Below, piece by piece: positions 1 through 13,375 of a stretch of DNA of 64,000 nucleotides (the stretch's first letter is position 1; each line of letters starts with the position of its first letter). A model generated the notes under the pieces. The model ran no database searches, was not told the DNA's origin, and saw nothing but the letters and a program-made list of their open reading frames with translations. This DNA comes from Gymnopilus junonius. Its lineage: Eukaryota > Basidiomycota > Agaricomycetes > Agaricales > Galerinaceae. The translations under genes and the position numbers were made by a program. The stretch is taken from NCBI GenBank assembly GCA_015501075.1, contig JADNYJ010000042.1, forward strand, positions 124,001-188,000. The letters are read 5' to 3'.

Positions 1-301
1 CTTGTTCTTCATCGGACTTGAGCAAGTGTTGGGCCAGAGTGCCAGACGGCGAGCGCAAGATGGCGGAGTGGATGGTGGCACCATGAGATCGTGGCATGTT
101 GGCGTGGGCTACTTGTCTAAATTTCTCCGGAATGATTTGAGGTTCGGTGGTGGGAACGAGTGGTTGAACGACATGACGGCTGATAGCTGGGTCCTCTGCA
201 GAGTAAAGGATGAATGACTGCGCCTCTGGTCCTGAGTAGATGACCACAACTCTCTGAGGTTCAATAATGAGGCGGAAATCACGGCCACCTAGAAGGTCCA
301 T
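1..301 (-). CDS. Partial hypothetical protein, N-terminal part
   Basis: An open minus-strand frame runs from a possible ATG at 301-299 to the window edge, about 100 codons without a stop. The product begins MDLLGGRDFRLIIEPQ and continues with a mixed, soluble-looking composition. No family is recognised. The frame also stays open upstream of this ATG for some distance, so the start is uncertain. The gene continues left of the window. Coding status rests only on the open frame and normal composition. Confidence 0.4.
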   Translation of the reverse strand, partial: MDLLGGRDFRLIIEPQRVVVIYSGPEAQSFILYSAEDPAISRHVVQPLVPTTEPQIIPEKFRQVAHANMPRSHGATIHSAILRSPSGTLAQHLLKSDEEQ

Positions 302-2776
302 CCAGCGCGCCCAAGGAAGACAGTTGCAACGCAGGCAGCGAAGACAGGACGAGGTGGAAGGGAAGTGGAAGAGAAGGAAAGGTTTAACATCGAACCATCC
401 GAAGGCTGGATAAGGTCGTCTGCAACATCGTTTTGATGAGGGTGATGGTTTCAAGAGTCTCAGAACAAGTAGAGGCTGCGTCAGAAACTCGATAGCGTAA
501 AATATGCATGGGAACGTGGTCATTTCTGGACATGCGCTGGGAGCCATTAAGGTCGTGAAATTTGTAGAGTGTGTAAGAAAAGAATCGACCGGCGAAGAAG
601 GCGAAAGCAGTTTCGAAATTTGAAGAAGTAAACGAGTCTGAAGAACCAGTTCAAAGCTGTGGATTATGCTCTCTAAAGTAGGTGTGAAGACTCACGGGTG
701 TCACCTCCAGAGGTGTTGCGTTGAGAACGATAAACAAGGGAAACGATGAAACCAAACTGAAGCCAAAACCCGAAGCCAAGCTGGAAGGAAGGAAGGGAAT
801 GATCTGCGCGATTGCGCCTGGGGCGCGTTTATGAGAGCTGAAGAATTGTTCTTAGGCCCTCACAATGGTAATTATCATTATAACATTGTTCGTCACTCCA
901 TTGTTCAAGAGTGCATCGCTCAAGGAAGGATGCGAGCGTTACCGACACGTGTTGCAAACAATGGAATCTAGGATGATTTACTTTTGCGGTGATTGCCAAA
1001 CCTGGTCACGTTACGACTCAACGAAGTCCGCCTTGCCAATGCTTTGATCATGACTCAATACTTACTTGTAGTAATACTAATAGAACTTCTCGCAGTTCTT
1101 TAACGGCCAATAAATTTGGGCATTGAAATAGTTGTATAAAAAAGGATGATAAGTAACAGTTTCACTAATCAGGTTTCTGTGCCAGAAGACATCTCTAACG
1201 GATTGGCAACCTGTATGGCATGCATGGAGTGCAAGAGCCATGCCGCTCCAGTATCATATACCCACTACGGAGAACTTTTTCCGTCATATGCGAATCAGCA
1301 ATGAGACTCGTATAGTATAATTGCGCGCATTCACATGCCGTTGCGATAACCTCTATTTTAGGCCCACTCCATGCCTTAATTCATTAAGTCTTTCTCATTG
1401 ATATATCATCTGCTCTGAGGTTATAGAGCATATCTGTTACCTTTGAGTATTTTTGTATTCTTGAATCCTTTGACGTTCCTCCGTATTCAATGGCCATTAC
1501 ATTAAGCTCGTGAAGTCTCCTCCGCATTAACTGACTTTGGAGGCCTGGTCGTAATTGAAATATGAACTTATGGAGCGGAAGCAATATAGCGCAGAGATGT
1601 CTCCGAGTGATACCGGAGGAAATGATACGGCGAGAGAGCTGCGCGTTCATGATCTACCGCCTCCAGACTCCAAAGAGATCACGATTCCTACCTCGAGTAG
1701 CTCACAAATCCCATTCGAGGAATGTTTCCAACTTCAAAGCGTCGTCTCCGATATCTGGATACAAGTACTTCTACAGGTATGGACAGCACAATGTAGACAT
1801 TAATTTAGTTCTCGGGGTACACAGTCCAGAGTAAACAAACGTTGGAAGCAAGGCGGATGGTTTACCCAGCTTATCGTGCACCAAACTTGTAAGGACCTAT
1901 TGTACATCGGAGGCTGTAAGCTTCAAAAATACCATTCTTATCTGAAAGCCAATGCGATAGGCTTACCTTTAGCCTTCCAATAGGTGTTCAAAACTAGATT
2001 ACGATGACTTCGGAGGTTCCTTGGCAAGAGGATGTTCTTATTGGAAACGGTTTGTCAATCTTTATACATATACCGAGAACCGAGTAATTGAATCGATGTG
2101 GCTGAAGCGTATGTAAAGAATGGAAAGACGTTCCGAAGGAAGGGATACATTCAAATCGATTACACAGGTAATAGACACTTCAACCGCGCGAAATTTCTGC
2201 ACTACGGCGCTTAGAGTAGCGTAATAACGTGATGGGCGATCGTCCTTAGATCGTCCCTGATTGTATTATGTAGCCGACATTGACAAACCCATCCCTCCCA
2301 CCCCTTCCTAATTCTCAGCGGCGTAAGACGGAGGGCATATCTAATAGACTTTCCATTGATGAAGTCCCGGCTTGTGCTAGGAATCCGATTTCCGTTGGAA
2401 GTATCAGGGGTCCTCGACAACGCTCGTTCATTCGGTTGCCGACCATCCACGTTCTTCTTCCACCGCTGAGTGGCAAAACTGATTAGATCATAGAAGATCG
2501 CGCAGAAACGTTCCAAGGGGGAAAATTAAACGATGGACATGCGCTTGCAAAAGTCACTTGAGCCCTCATCGATCAACGATCATCTGGCTGCACTATGTAT
2601 AGGCACACATAAAATGACAATATCATGATTTGATCAAACAAACACATTCTAAAATTATATTCTACACCAACTTTGAACATCCATTCCAACGATCAACTTC
2701 CTCCAGGCGCATGCATGTAAAGACCGAGCAGATCAAACGGGTGAAAACTCTAATGTGCCACGCATTGACGAGCGCT
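302..2776. other. Intergenic, no recognisable gene
   Basis: Only short overlapping open frames on both strands are present, none with recognisable motifs or a convincing intron-linked model. The sequence is unremarkable in composition. Some of it will be 5' and 3' flanks of the neighbouring minus-strand genes. Confidence 0.5.
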
Positions 2777-4629
2777 TTACTCGACCTTGGTAGCCTTGAC
2801 CCTGTACTGATCAGCAGGGCGACGGAGGGCCTCGCCTTTCTTGTCGCGGTAGAACAGGACCTCACCTGGGCGCGGACGCGGAACACCATCATCAGCTCCG
2901 TGTCGTTTCCATCAGATGGGTCTAAAAAAACTCACCGTCATTCTCGACGAACTGGCACCGTTGTAGCTGTCCCAGAGGGCCTTGAAGCAGTTGGTGGTGG
3001 AGGAAGCGTAGTGGTCGCCGATGAAGGACTTCAAGTACTGGGTAGCGTCAGGGCCGTGGTCTGCCGGATCAAAAAGGCAAGTTAGTGGGATGACACGCCA
3101 AGAATCCGCGCTCATGCGGCGGATGAGCGGGATGAGAGTTAAATGAACGCACAGAAAGGCATCTTGGGGAAGAACTGTCATGTGTCAAGGGGTAGAATGA
3201 TGTTCGTTAGAGCGAATTCAGAGCGTCTTTTGGATTTACAAGGGACACTCACGTGGTGGATGACATGGAAATGAGCGACATCGTGGAGGAAGAAGCGGCC
3301 TTGCCATCCGAGCACATCACGATCGACGGTAGCGGCAGCGCCACGCTGGAAGTTCCACTCCTTACCGCGGTAGTGGGGGAGAATGGCGTCGGTGTGGTGG
3401 AGGTAGGTGATCATGATGACTAGTGAGATAAAGATGGGGATGAGGTGATTAAAGCGTATTTTGATGTGATGTGATCAATGGTGCTTACACCAGTGAGAGA
3501 CCTCGAGCCAGGGGATGCCGTAGTACTTGAGGACGTTGGCAGTACCCCAGATGGACGACGCGTAGGTGACACCCCAAACCATGAAGGCAATACCGATGTT
3601 GGACAGGATGACGACATTGCGCTGGGCCTTGGTGAACAGGATGGAGTTGGCTAAAGAAAGTTTGATCAGTGAAATCGCCAATACATAACGAGCAGATTAG
3701 CTCGACGTACGATCAAAGTGGTTAGTCCACTTGGGGTAAGTCTTTTGGCCAGAGACGTTGAAAACTTTAAACCTCAATCAGTACAAAGTTTCCATCAGAA
3801 GCCCCCGGAAAAAAACATACGAAGGTAAGCCGGGAAAGCGAGGAGTTGTTGACGGATGAGCATGTACAAGGTGTAGATCGGAGTATCGCCCAAAAGTTCA
3901 TCCCAGTCGATCTCATCATGCGGCTTGTCGGGAATGCCGAGGTCCTCGCGAGTCTTGGGGACATAGACTTCGTCGCGCTCCATAGAAGCATGGTTGGAAT
4001 GGTGACGGTGGTGAGAGATCCTCCAGGAGAAGTAAGGGGTCCAGAGGAAAGTGTGAGTGACCTAATGAGAAGCGATCAATGTGAAGGTCCGATGATTTCG
4101 TGGTTTCATTCGCGACTTACGAAGCCCAAGATGTCGTTGACGATTTTGTGGTCAGAGAAGGCACCGTGACCGCATTCGTGACCGATGACCCAAATACCAG
4201 TGAAAATAAGACCTTGGAACCACCAGCTGAAGTTGGAAGATGTGAGTAATGCGCTTTAGTATTTGAAGTAAGGAGGCATACTAGACACCCCAAGCTGCCC
4301 AGCGGCCGACTTCCGCACCCACAGGCGTCAAGAGCTCCTTAGCAGCGGCGGACTGGAAGTAGGGATCGATGTAGGTGGCGCAAGTCCAGGCGGTGGCTGC
4401 GAGAAGAACGTCGCGGGCAAAGTAGCGGAGACCACGAAGGGTATCCCTGACAAAGTACTCGGAGGGATTGCTGCACGGATTTCCTTCAAGGACCTGGAAA
4501 AGTTTAAGAGTCAAGTTGATTGCGGGTGAATGGGAAGAAGTGATGGAATGAGGGGACATACCATGGCATGGGAGTGTAAGCTGGGAGCTCATCTTCGTTG
4601 TATTTCTTGGCTTGAGTGCTGGAGCCCAT
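2777..4629 (-). CDS. Delta-12 fatty acid desaturase-like protein (paralog A), two apparent frameshifts
   Basis: Membrane-bound di-iron fatty acid desaturase of the FAD2 type, expected to add a second double bond to oleoyl chains in the ER. Exons read from splice signals (high to low): 4629-4562, 4493-4282, 4226-4121, 4061-3821, 3764-3711, 3650-3489, 3419-3253, 3174-3153 (22 nt), 3060-2936, 2865-2777. The three histidine boxes are visible: HECGH followed by GAFSDH, HHRHH before [10 protein letters not shown], and HVIHH at the end of the 3253-3419 exon. The N-terminal signature LKEIRAAIP and C-terminal [12 protein letters not shown] also match the family. One base appears to be missing near 4466 (between LKEIRAAIP and SEYFVRD) and one near 2955 (between KALWDSYN and CQFVEND). 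The third box has Ile where Ala is usual. Either an uncorrected assembly or a pseudogene explains the shifts. The family call is firm; exact regiochemistry is inference. Confidence 0.85.
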
Positions 4630-5673
4630 GTTGAAGAAAAGTCTAAAACAGGGAGAGGATTCCTCGAAATCGTAGAGAGGAAAGGTACTGCTTCTGGCCT
4701 TTTTATCCTTCGGTATTTAAATGCCAAGATCTGGCGGAGGTCTGTCAGCAAATGGAGTAATTGGCATTTGAGGAAAAAGATCATACTCCGCAATAGTACC
4801 TGTCGCAGCTTCCATGGAATCCTTTTACTCCGCTGTTACCAATCAAGCGGATCTCTCTTCTCAAGATAACCAAGTTATCAAAACTGACAGCCACACAGCG
4901 ATGCATTCAGTGAAAGAAACTCGATCGATGCAGAGTAAAACAACTCTGGTTACCCGTGGCTACTTCCTAAAATAAGCCGATCTTGGGATTCAGACGGTCT
5001 TCCATTATCTTTGATAACGCATGCAGGCTTTATCTTGAATCTGGCATAGAAAACCTTGAAAATATAGATGAATAAATAGACGAATAAAGGATGTTCCAGG
5101 GTGCAGTCTTTGAAAATGAAAATTTAATAAAGTACCTGCATCCTCTTGCGACCTTGTAACGTGGGACCCTCTACGCCACAAACGAGAAAAGAGAATTGAC
5201 GCTGAGTCACGACAGAAGTAAGGAACCGAGCTTAGAATTCCGCTATCCACGAAATTCATATGCAAAGGAATCGAATGAAGCAAAGGAGTGTTATCGCAAT
5301 TTACTCAGGGTTCAGAGGATGAAGGTGGCTGCGAAGCAGTGGTGAATGGAAAACGGTGGTCCGAGAATTAACCCACGGCAAGGAATTCTTCGGTGAAGGT
5401 CACGAGTTTCCATTTGCGTCTACGTTTACCCGGGGTTGCACGCGGTATACGGGGTCCAACGCCCCAACTCGTATCCTCTGTCCACGGTAAAGAAACTGGG
5501 CTCGAGTTGGGCGGAGTATCGACCGTCGGATTCGATAGGATCCTCTTTGGTAATCAGCCCAGATTCCGCAATTATGACCTTCAAATACCTTGACTTGATG
5601 TCAGAGATTTCACCTTGATCTTTTCTCCTCTCCCAGCTTAGTTCGCCTTTGCTTCGAGTGCGAGTCCCCAAAG
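4630..5673. other. Shared intergenic region between the divergent desaturase genes
   Basis: About 1.04 kb separates the two divergent start codons, so both promoters must lie here. I see no clear TATA box close to either start and no convincing gene; the short open frames lack motifs. Confidence 0.5.
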
Positions 5674-7288
5674 ATGTACTCCCTTAACGTGGCATCCCTC
5701 TTCCGCGATGGACCAGAATACACTGAGCGTACCCAAACTCCTTTCAAACCCACCAAGGTCTGTAGCCAGCATCTCTTCGACTCCTTCGCAACTGAGCGTT
5801 TTCTAGGTGACCTTAGCTGAGGTCCATGCAGTCGTCCCAAAGCACTTGCATGAGAAGAACACCCTCAAGGCGCTGTTCTATGCCCTCCGTGACTCATTTG
5901 CGCTGTGATCGTCTACAAGTTGGGCTGGCAAATCGACCCATTCTCTCACCTGCTGGCGCAGTTCTTCGGTCTTCCCTCTGTTTTGGAATCTGTGGCTAAA
6001 TGGTCCCTCTGGGCGCTCTACTGGCACACCCAGGGCGTCATCCTCGCTGGCTGGTGGTGCATGGCGCATGAAGCCGGTCACGGAAGCTTGTCCAAATCGG
6101 CCTGGGTGAACCACGTTGTCGGATTCTCTATGCATACTGTGCGTACTTGCGTTATCTTATCAACTCTAGTCGCTTAAACCCTCTTTACAGTTTATTCTCG
6201 TTCCTTACTACGCCTGGAGGTCCACTCACCATGCTCACCACAAGGCCACAATGTCCATTGAGCGTGATGAGAACTTCGTCCCTCGCACTCGCACCCACTA
6301 TGGTCTCCCTCCTGAATCCAGCGCACACATCTCAGACTACCATGATGTGTTTGAGGAGACGCCCATTTACACTCTCGGTCGTATGCTCTTCATGCAGGCC
6401 CTTGGCTGGCAATACTACCTCCTGACGAACGTCATGGGAAACCCGGCGTACCCTCCTGGCACCAACGTAAGTCTGGAGTATGTTCCAAACTGAAAAATGC
6501 GATTGACCGTTCGTCGTTACAGCACTTCCAACCTTCCTCTCCCCTCTTCAAACCCCATGAAAGGAACGGTATCATTGCTTCTAACATCGGCTTGTCCATC
6601 ATGACCTCCGTTCTTTACTTGTGGACGCAGCAAGTCGGCTTTGGATACTTCATCAAGCTCTACTTCATCCCTTACTTGGTGCGTTACGATCTGTCCACGA
6701 CCCATCATGTTTCCTAAATCTGATTATCATGGTTAGCTCGCCAACCATTGGATCGTCATGCTGACTTATCTCCATCACTGCGACCCAACCATCGCTCACT
6801 ACCGCAACAAGCAATGGACCTTCCTGCGTGGCGCTGTCTCCACCGTTGACAGGCCGCTTTTAGGCTGGGCAGGTCGTTTCTTCCTCCACAACGTCTCTCA
6901 TGATCATGTATGCCCCATCCGTCATTCTCAACTCCGATTTTTTTAGCCCTTAACTCTGTTTTTCTGATAGGTCGCTCATCATCTATTCTCGTCCATTCCC
7001 TTCTACAACCAACCTCAAGTAACAGAGGCCATCAAGAAGGTGCTCAAGGACGACCACAACTACGACTCCACCGTAAGTCATGATTAAATCGAAACGTGAA
7101 ACGTATATAAACGGATTCTGATTCCGATGTTTTTCCAGAACACTTTCCGCGCCCTGTACCGCACCTTCGTCAACTGCTGCTTCATCGAGGACGATGGTGA
7201 AGTTGTGTTCTACAAGAACAGGGACGGAAAGGCCCTCCGCGTCCTTGCTGTTGATGCTCTAGACAACGCTCCCAAGAAATCAATCTAG
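5674..7288 (+). CDS. Delta-12 fatty acid desaturase-like protein (paralog B), one apparent frameshift
   Basis: FAD2-type membrane desaturase, divergently oriented to its paralog. Exons: 5674-5757, 5807-6138, 6191-6466, 6523-6678, 6737-6907, 6971-7072, 7139-7288. The start was chosen at MYSLNVASLF, which leads in frame into VTLAEVHAVVPKH. Histidine boxes: HEAGH (Ala replaces the usual Cys), THHAHHKAT, and HVAHH split by the intron at 6908-6970. The C-terminal block IEDDGEVVFYKNRDGKALR is typical. The open frame meets a TGA at 5905-5907; one extra base in the TTT run just upstream (5897-5899) would continue into the expected VIVYKLGWQ. The unusual first box and divergence from paralog A leave room for altered regiospecificity or acetylenase-like activity, but nothing here proves that. 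Confidence 0.86.
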
Positions 7289-10200
7289 ATAGAGATTTCT
7301 GGTGCACTGATTTGGTTTTTGGGAGGAGAGAAGAGTAGGAATGTCAGGGAGAGAAGAGAGAGAGAAATAGATAAACGGTTTTTTTGTCATATTAGTTGTA
7401 ATGCGATTTTTTTTCGGCTGCATGTTTTTGGCTTTGATTCTTTGATTTTTTTGCGATTTTGCTGTGCTTGTGTTTGCACTCTTTCTCACGTCGTACGGTC
7501 AAGTTCAGACTTCAAAGTATGGTATTGTATGGTATCCAATCCTACGTTCGAACTTGTTCAAAGCGACACAACCATCCGTCGCCCTGCCCATCCCATCGTT
7601 CCATCATTGATGTCCCATGTCCGTGTCCGTGTCCTTGTTTTGTTGATCTGTTGATCTTCTTCTTGTCGTTGGTAGTGTTCACCCTTGACACAACATACAT
7701 ACAGTCGATGATATCTATATATGTATATGATATATCAGATACTGATTTGATTTGCGGAGGGGGTTCATTCATCATTGATGTGCTGACTTCAATATCAATT
7801 TTGAAAGACTCCCATCGGCTTGTAGAGTGGGCATGAAGTCAAGTCAAACCATACGTGCGATACTGATACTTAGGTCCATACACACGGGGAGCAAATCACT
7901 GTCAAAATGCTTCGACGTGAGGATTTGGATACTAGAATGTTGTTCACTTTGGACGGATTGGACCATTCAATCGCCCGCTGTGACTCTAGGGAGAAGACTA
8001 TGTGGGCGAGTTGTTCCATCCTTTCTTTGAATCCGGCTTGTGTGTACCTCGGAGATTTTCCGCTTCCAGGGGAGTACCGTTATGAACGTAAAACTCGAGG
8101 GCTACTGCAAGAACATGTGCAACGATCATGGGTTGTTGAGAAATGCAAGATGGATGGATGGCAGATTGCAGTATTTAGAGCAAATGGCGTTGTGGACGGA
8201 TGTATCGGACAGAGCTCGAAAACTCTCCTTTCCTTCAGTTGAGGACGACCCCTTTTCCATCATCGTGAAATGACCGAATGCGCCATCCTCATATCCCATA
8301 TCCTACTTACAGCTTTCTGAGCAATTTAGGCGCAGCATCACATAAACGTTTTAAGACCCGCCCTCAGCGAATGCTCGTGGCTACGTTTGCTGGAAGATCT
8401 TATTCAATTCAAAAGTAATGTAAAATTATCAGAGGACTTGGCCCATGGAAAGGCGATCCAATGTCCTCCTGAATCAACCTTGAAGGTTTGTTCACTTTTG
8501 CGGCCTTGGCTCGTGATTTCGCCGACGACGTTTATCTATGATGTGTCATAGACGCTCCTGAAATAAAAACACAAGTCCATCACGGGAGATGGAGAATCGG
8601 TTCTTGACAGAATGGATCAAAGAGATCCCTTCCAGACCAATGTCCAAAGAATTCGTGGAGTTCAAAAAGAACGAGGACCCCTAATACCTGTTGTCGATCT
8701 CATTTTCCAAAAATCACGCCAGTGCTTACTACGTATACGGTGTATTACTGTAGATAAGACGTACTTACATTGGGCCCGGACAGATCGTGAAAAAAATAGT
8801 ATTTCGAGAAAGAAGGAAGGGGGGGAGAGGGTCGAGGTTACGGATTACAGATACCGTTTGCACGGTATGTTTCTCTAGCCAAGCGAAATGAATTTGGCAA
8901 CCCAGTGAGAGAGTCGAGTGCCAGAAATAGCAAAAGCTTAGTAAAATCATGATCTCTTGTTGGCTGCTTGCAACTTTGAAGAAGCCCATACCCGTCGGTG
9001 ATTTGAGATCATTTATAATTTAGAAGCCCTTTACTGTACTCCAGCCCTCCCGCGAAGTTGTCTATCATACGGATACGTGAATGGCGCGTGTTAGTCGAAG
9101 CTCGATCATCCATCTACTACTCTTTGTCATAAATCGCCAATCCCGTGCTGGCTGACTACAGGTTTTTCGCCTCAGAAGCGGCCCAATGGACAGAGGCGTG
9201 AGGTGTACGTGACTTGAAGGATAAGCGGTGGTTCTTCTTGCCCGAAGACCTCGGTTGAAAGGCTATCATAAAGATATCGCTTATTGTAACATTATCAAGA
9301 GTCCAGTTAATCATACAATTATACACTAGTACTACAGTTCGCATTCCTCAAATCCGTTTTAATGATCGATTTCCTAGCATTCTACTGTTCACCATTGAAT
9401 CTTTTCCTGCCGAACTTGAGTTTCCTTCGGAATCAAGGGCCGAAAATTCAACTTACAATGATCTCCACACAGCGAAAACTGGAATAGCAAGGCCAGTGCA
9501 ATAAAAGGCCACGAACTTGACAGCCAATGTTTTCTTATTTTTCGTTGAGAAAGGGAACGGCTCATGCTGGCACGTGTATCAGAACACAAAGTCGACTCGT
9601 CTTAAATAACTGAGAGAAACGTACTGCGACGTCGTGCGCCATCCGTCTAGAAATGGCCTGTTGTGTTATCCTCTGCCTTGACAATAACAAGGCAGGAGAG
9701 CGTGATAAAGAAGCAGCAAGGTATCTTCCGGATTGCAAGGACATTGACAATGTAAGGGGTTTCTGGACGAATGACTAGTGCTGTGGGAGGATGCGGGCGG
9801 GACGAATATATAGGTACTTTTCGTACCAAGCCTCGCCTCGTCGACGACGAGCTGGCCACGACTGCCATCTAATGGCTCACACCAAAGGGACAGTGACGAT
9901 GACACGAGGTCATGCCTGTACTCGTCTAGGTGAGGAGGAGGGTCACCTGGAAGCGCCGAGACCGGCCCGCTGCTAACCCTCTTGGGAAATGGACGTCAGT
10001 ACAAGGGCTTTTGATGCTTGACGCTCCAAGGGTCTTGTGCAGGATCTACATGTTTCTAAGACTCCTCTAGACAACCTGGTCATTGACATGCGTCAATACT
10101 AATAAAGCTCTTGGGAAATCGATGAATGAACTTTTGCGACACCGAGTAAGGAAAGAGAACTCCGATGACGGGTGATACATCTGAGGAATCCTCATTTACA

Positions 10201-12347
10201 AGTTACCATTCAAATTCGAGGCAAGTACTAAGCAAGGGGCTTGATCACTAGAAATTTCACCTCGGGGTTTTTAGTAAACAATCCCTTGAATTTGAGCCAA
10301 TAGCTTCTTTGCTCTCATGATTACGCATCGCTTCCGTATAATTCAGTAGTATTTTTATTATTGAACTCGCCGTCCATAAAGCCACGGCGTATAAAGGTAA
10401 GATCCCTCATCTGACGACTCGTTCATTGGGTACATGTTCTTGTATATCATCAGCCTAAGCAGCGGTACGCAAAAATGCTCAGGAGGAAGTGCTTTGAATA
10501 CTCAACACGTCAGTGAATACGGTTCAATAGCTGAATGCTATCTGGTAAATGTCGTTTTACATGATAAATTGTCCACTCAATTGCTTGCTGCCCAGTGTTC
10601 AGATTACTTCTCCCCACGCATCCAAGGCAGTCCTTGGAATTTTTAATGGAGCAGTACCGGCCCGCCAGTCTCCAAAACAAAAACAACTAGTACAGTGCAC
10701 ATCTCTAGTTTCTCCATGATTGTTATCCATCTATGATCTGGCAATGGGGAAGGTTGCCTCTTCATTTTCGATGAATCATTGCAATATCCTCGAACACTGA
10801 GCTCTGTTTTGTGCTTCATTTTTTTCTATGAAGCACGAAGACAGAACAATTTAATTATTATGATAGCCAGGGTTGATGGAATCAGACATCCTAGCGCTGT
10901 TAACTTATGCAATTCGATTGTCCGCAAGTTGAGCGAGGGTATTGAAGAGTTACGTACGCATTTTCACATCAGTGCCCGGATCAAGGTTGAACTGAAACCA
11001 CCACGTTGATGCCTTTTCCACCCTATTAACGACTCCCAATGCCGTGCCTGCAACGCGCTAAGCTGTTGGATTTAGCCTGGTGTTAAGGATTCTCTATGGC
11101 TTGTCCGGCAGTGAAATTGGAAGCCTGCGCTATATCATCAGATCTTTGCCTTGGTTTTCCATTATACGTGCTACCATGTGTCGTATGTGGTGGAAGCTCC
11201 AAGGAAGGTCAATATAATCTGAATTTTCGCGCCAGACCTTTCAGAAACCCTCACGCAGATGTCATTTTCGCCGCGGGGCGAAGATATGATACACTAAATC
11301 CCGACACATCCCCACTCCGAGCTCGTGGCATCTTGTCATGAGTAAACTGCTTCGCAAATTTTCCAAGGAATATGGGAAAGAAAAGTCTTGACATTCCCAT
11401 CAATGCCGGTAGTAGGCGACTCTCCGCTTAGTTAGTGACGGCCTTGAAAAAAGTTATGTGTTCTTACTCTCTTCAAACCTGTGCTGACATTTACCTGTAG
11501 AATTTTGACACGTAGTTGAAGAGACACGCTCTTCAGCAGTTCTTCCTCCTTTTCTAAGTTTTACATTTAGCATAACTCTTGCTCTTTATCCATCCAGTAC
11601 AATCCCTTTGCTTCTCCTACTTCCTCCCGAAGCTTATGCATATCGTACTTTACGAAATGCGAATGGTAAAGGTCAGCAAGTAAGTTACGATTTAGATTTA
11701 GGGCGGTGTTCCAAAATGCAATCACCAGACGTTTGACTGATATATTCTCTCACAATCGCATTCTTTTATTAGAAATCGACTGATCATGTCTAGTCGGAAT
11801 CTTTATTTGCTTAGAGAAACAGCCCCGAGAGTCTTATTTATTGCGATGATAGAAAACGATATTGTCTTCTCCAGTTCTCCCATTCTCCCACTTCTGTCCC
11901 GCAACTTCTGACCAGGTGCGGCTCACAAGAGCGTGTCCCTGGGAGACCGTGGCTATCAAAATCATGCGCGTCGCCCGACCACGTTGTCTTTTCGCCCCGG
12001 ATTTTGCTCATTAGCCCTCCCTCCGAACTTCAATCTTCTCATCATCAATGAATTTAACGACACACAGTCACCGCTAGTTGCGAAGGCGAGGCCAGCTCTC
12101 ACAGGTACCCACATGTGAATACCTTCGCTGCCGTACATGGAATCGACGGCCGAGAATCATCTTCACTTACACCTACAAGGTTCGAGGGCCGTCCTATACA
12201 AGATCCTCTGCATGCACCCACCCCTTTCCCACGTGCCGACGACGGAGCATGATTTAAGGTCGGAGGATTGGCCTAGCATGCTGAACCCACGACGGTATAC
12301 AAACAGCGCACTTCGACGACTACCACTTATTCCAGTCTGAGGCCATT
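7289..12347. other. Long region without a recognisable gene
   Basis: About 5 kb after the desaturase stop. The first part is the T-rich 3' flank. Open frames up to 125 codons exist on both strands, but none shows a family motif, a signal sequence plus domain, or splice-consistent extension. No strong inverted repeats or tRNA genes were seen. Untranslated RNA genes or lineage-specific small proteins cannot be excluded. Confidence 0.45.
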
Positions 12348-13375
12348 ATGTCTGCTGCTTCCATTTCGGAGATACAAACCGTCTCTTCGACCTCAAAAGT
12401 GCTGCATCTTCGAGCAGCTGAACTTACCCCAACCTACCACCCCCTGTTCTCCGATACCGAAGCGCAAGTTGTACTACGTTCCACACAGGGGACGCTGTAT
12501 CGCGTACATCTGTTCACATTGCGGACAACCTCAGGTTTCTTTGAAACTATGTTCACTCTCCCTCAACCAGTCGGATGTAAAAGTGTGGAGGAACGAGATG
12601 CTTCAAAATTGGATCTGCCACCCGTTCTCGACACATATGAACCCGACTTTGCTCTCGAACGTCTTCTCAGACTTGCCAGTGGATTCGCAGTTCCGAAATG
12701 GGAGGATATCAATGACCTTGAGTGCGTCTTGACCCTCGCAGAAAAATGGGATACTCCAGGTCCCATAGCGCATATGCGTTATGCTTTAAGCTCTCATCAT
12801 CTTCTCCAAAATCATCCCCTAAAATGCTACATGATCGCAAAGCACTTTGGGTGGGAGGCAGAAGCAAAATTGGCGTCGACACATACCTTGACCCTTAATC
12901 TGTATGACCCCATTCACACCCCTATCCTCGACCAAATATCTTCGAAGGATTTGTTCCCCTTGCTAAATTTACATCGAAGGCGCCGAGACGCGTTCCGAGA
13001 GCTTCTGAACAGCCCTGAGAGATTTGCTGCCGGGAATAGGTACGCCCAAATTTGCACCGACTTCTTTGCCAGGCACTCATTTATATCGTTCTTCTCAGCT
13101 CCCCTTACCACTGTAACCGGTGCGGTGTAACAGAGTTAGACAATCACTCGTGGAGGGAGTTCAAACATAGGATGTTCCTGGAAATGGAGAGACGGCCCTT
13201 GGGAGATACATTGGGATTAGCAGTTGGGGACGCTGCGGAATGGCCTGAGGCTTTAGCATGCTGGGAGGCTAGGTGCTCGAAAAACGGCTGTGGTGGCTTG
13301 AATTACGACCGAATCGCCACTCTACGACAGATTAGAGCGTGTATATCTTTGCTTCCCGCCACGATTGAAGCCTAG
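12348..13375 (+). CDS. BTB/POZ domain protein
   Basis: Two exons, 12348-13039 and 13099-13375, joined by a 59-base GT-AG intron. The intron also removes the in-frame stop that would follow read-through. The N-terminal part has the BTB core: HPLFSDTEAQVVLRS, then VHLFTLRTTSGFFETMF, matching the D-shape-hold-fold pattern of mushroom BTB proteins. The second exon has a CNRCG motif (two Cys, possibly a zinc-knuckle-like turn) and ends RACISLLPATIEA. BTB proteins act as protein-interaction or Cul3 adaptor modules; many agaric copies have no known partner. No frameshift is apparent. The gene stands alone, with no linked partner visible. Confidence 0.8.

Noticed and set aside
7459..8242. Overlapping frames of 111-125 codons downstream of desaturase B
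   Set aside because: They overlap one another on different frames, contain low-complexity stretches and show no motif or splice-linked extension.
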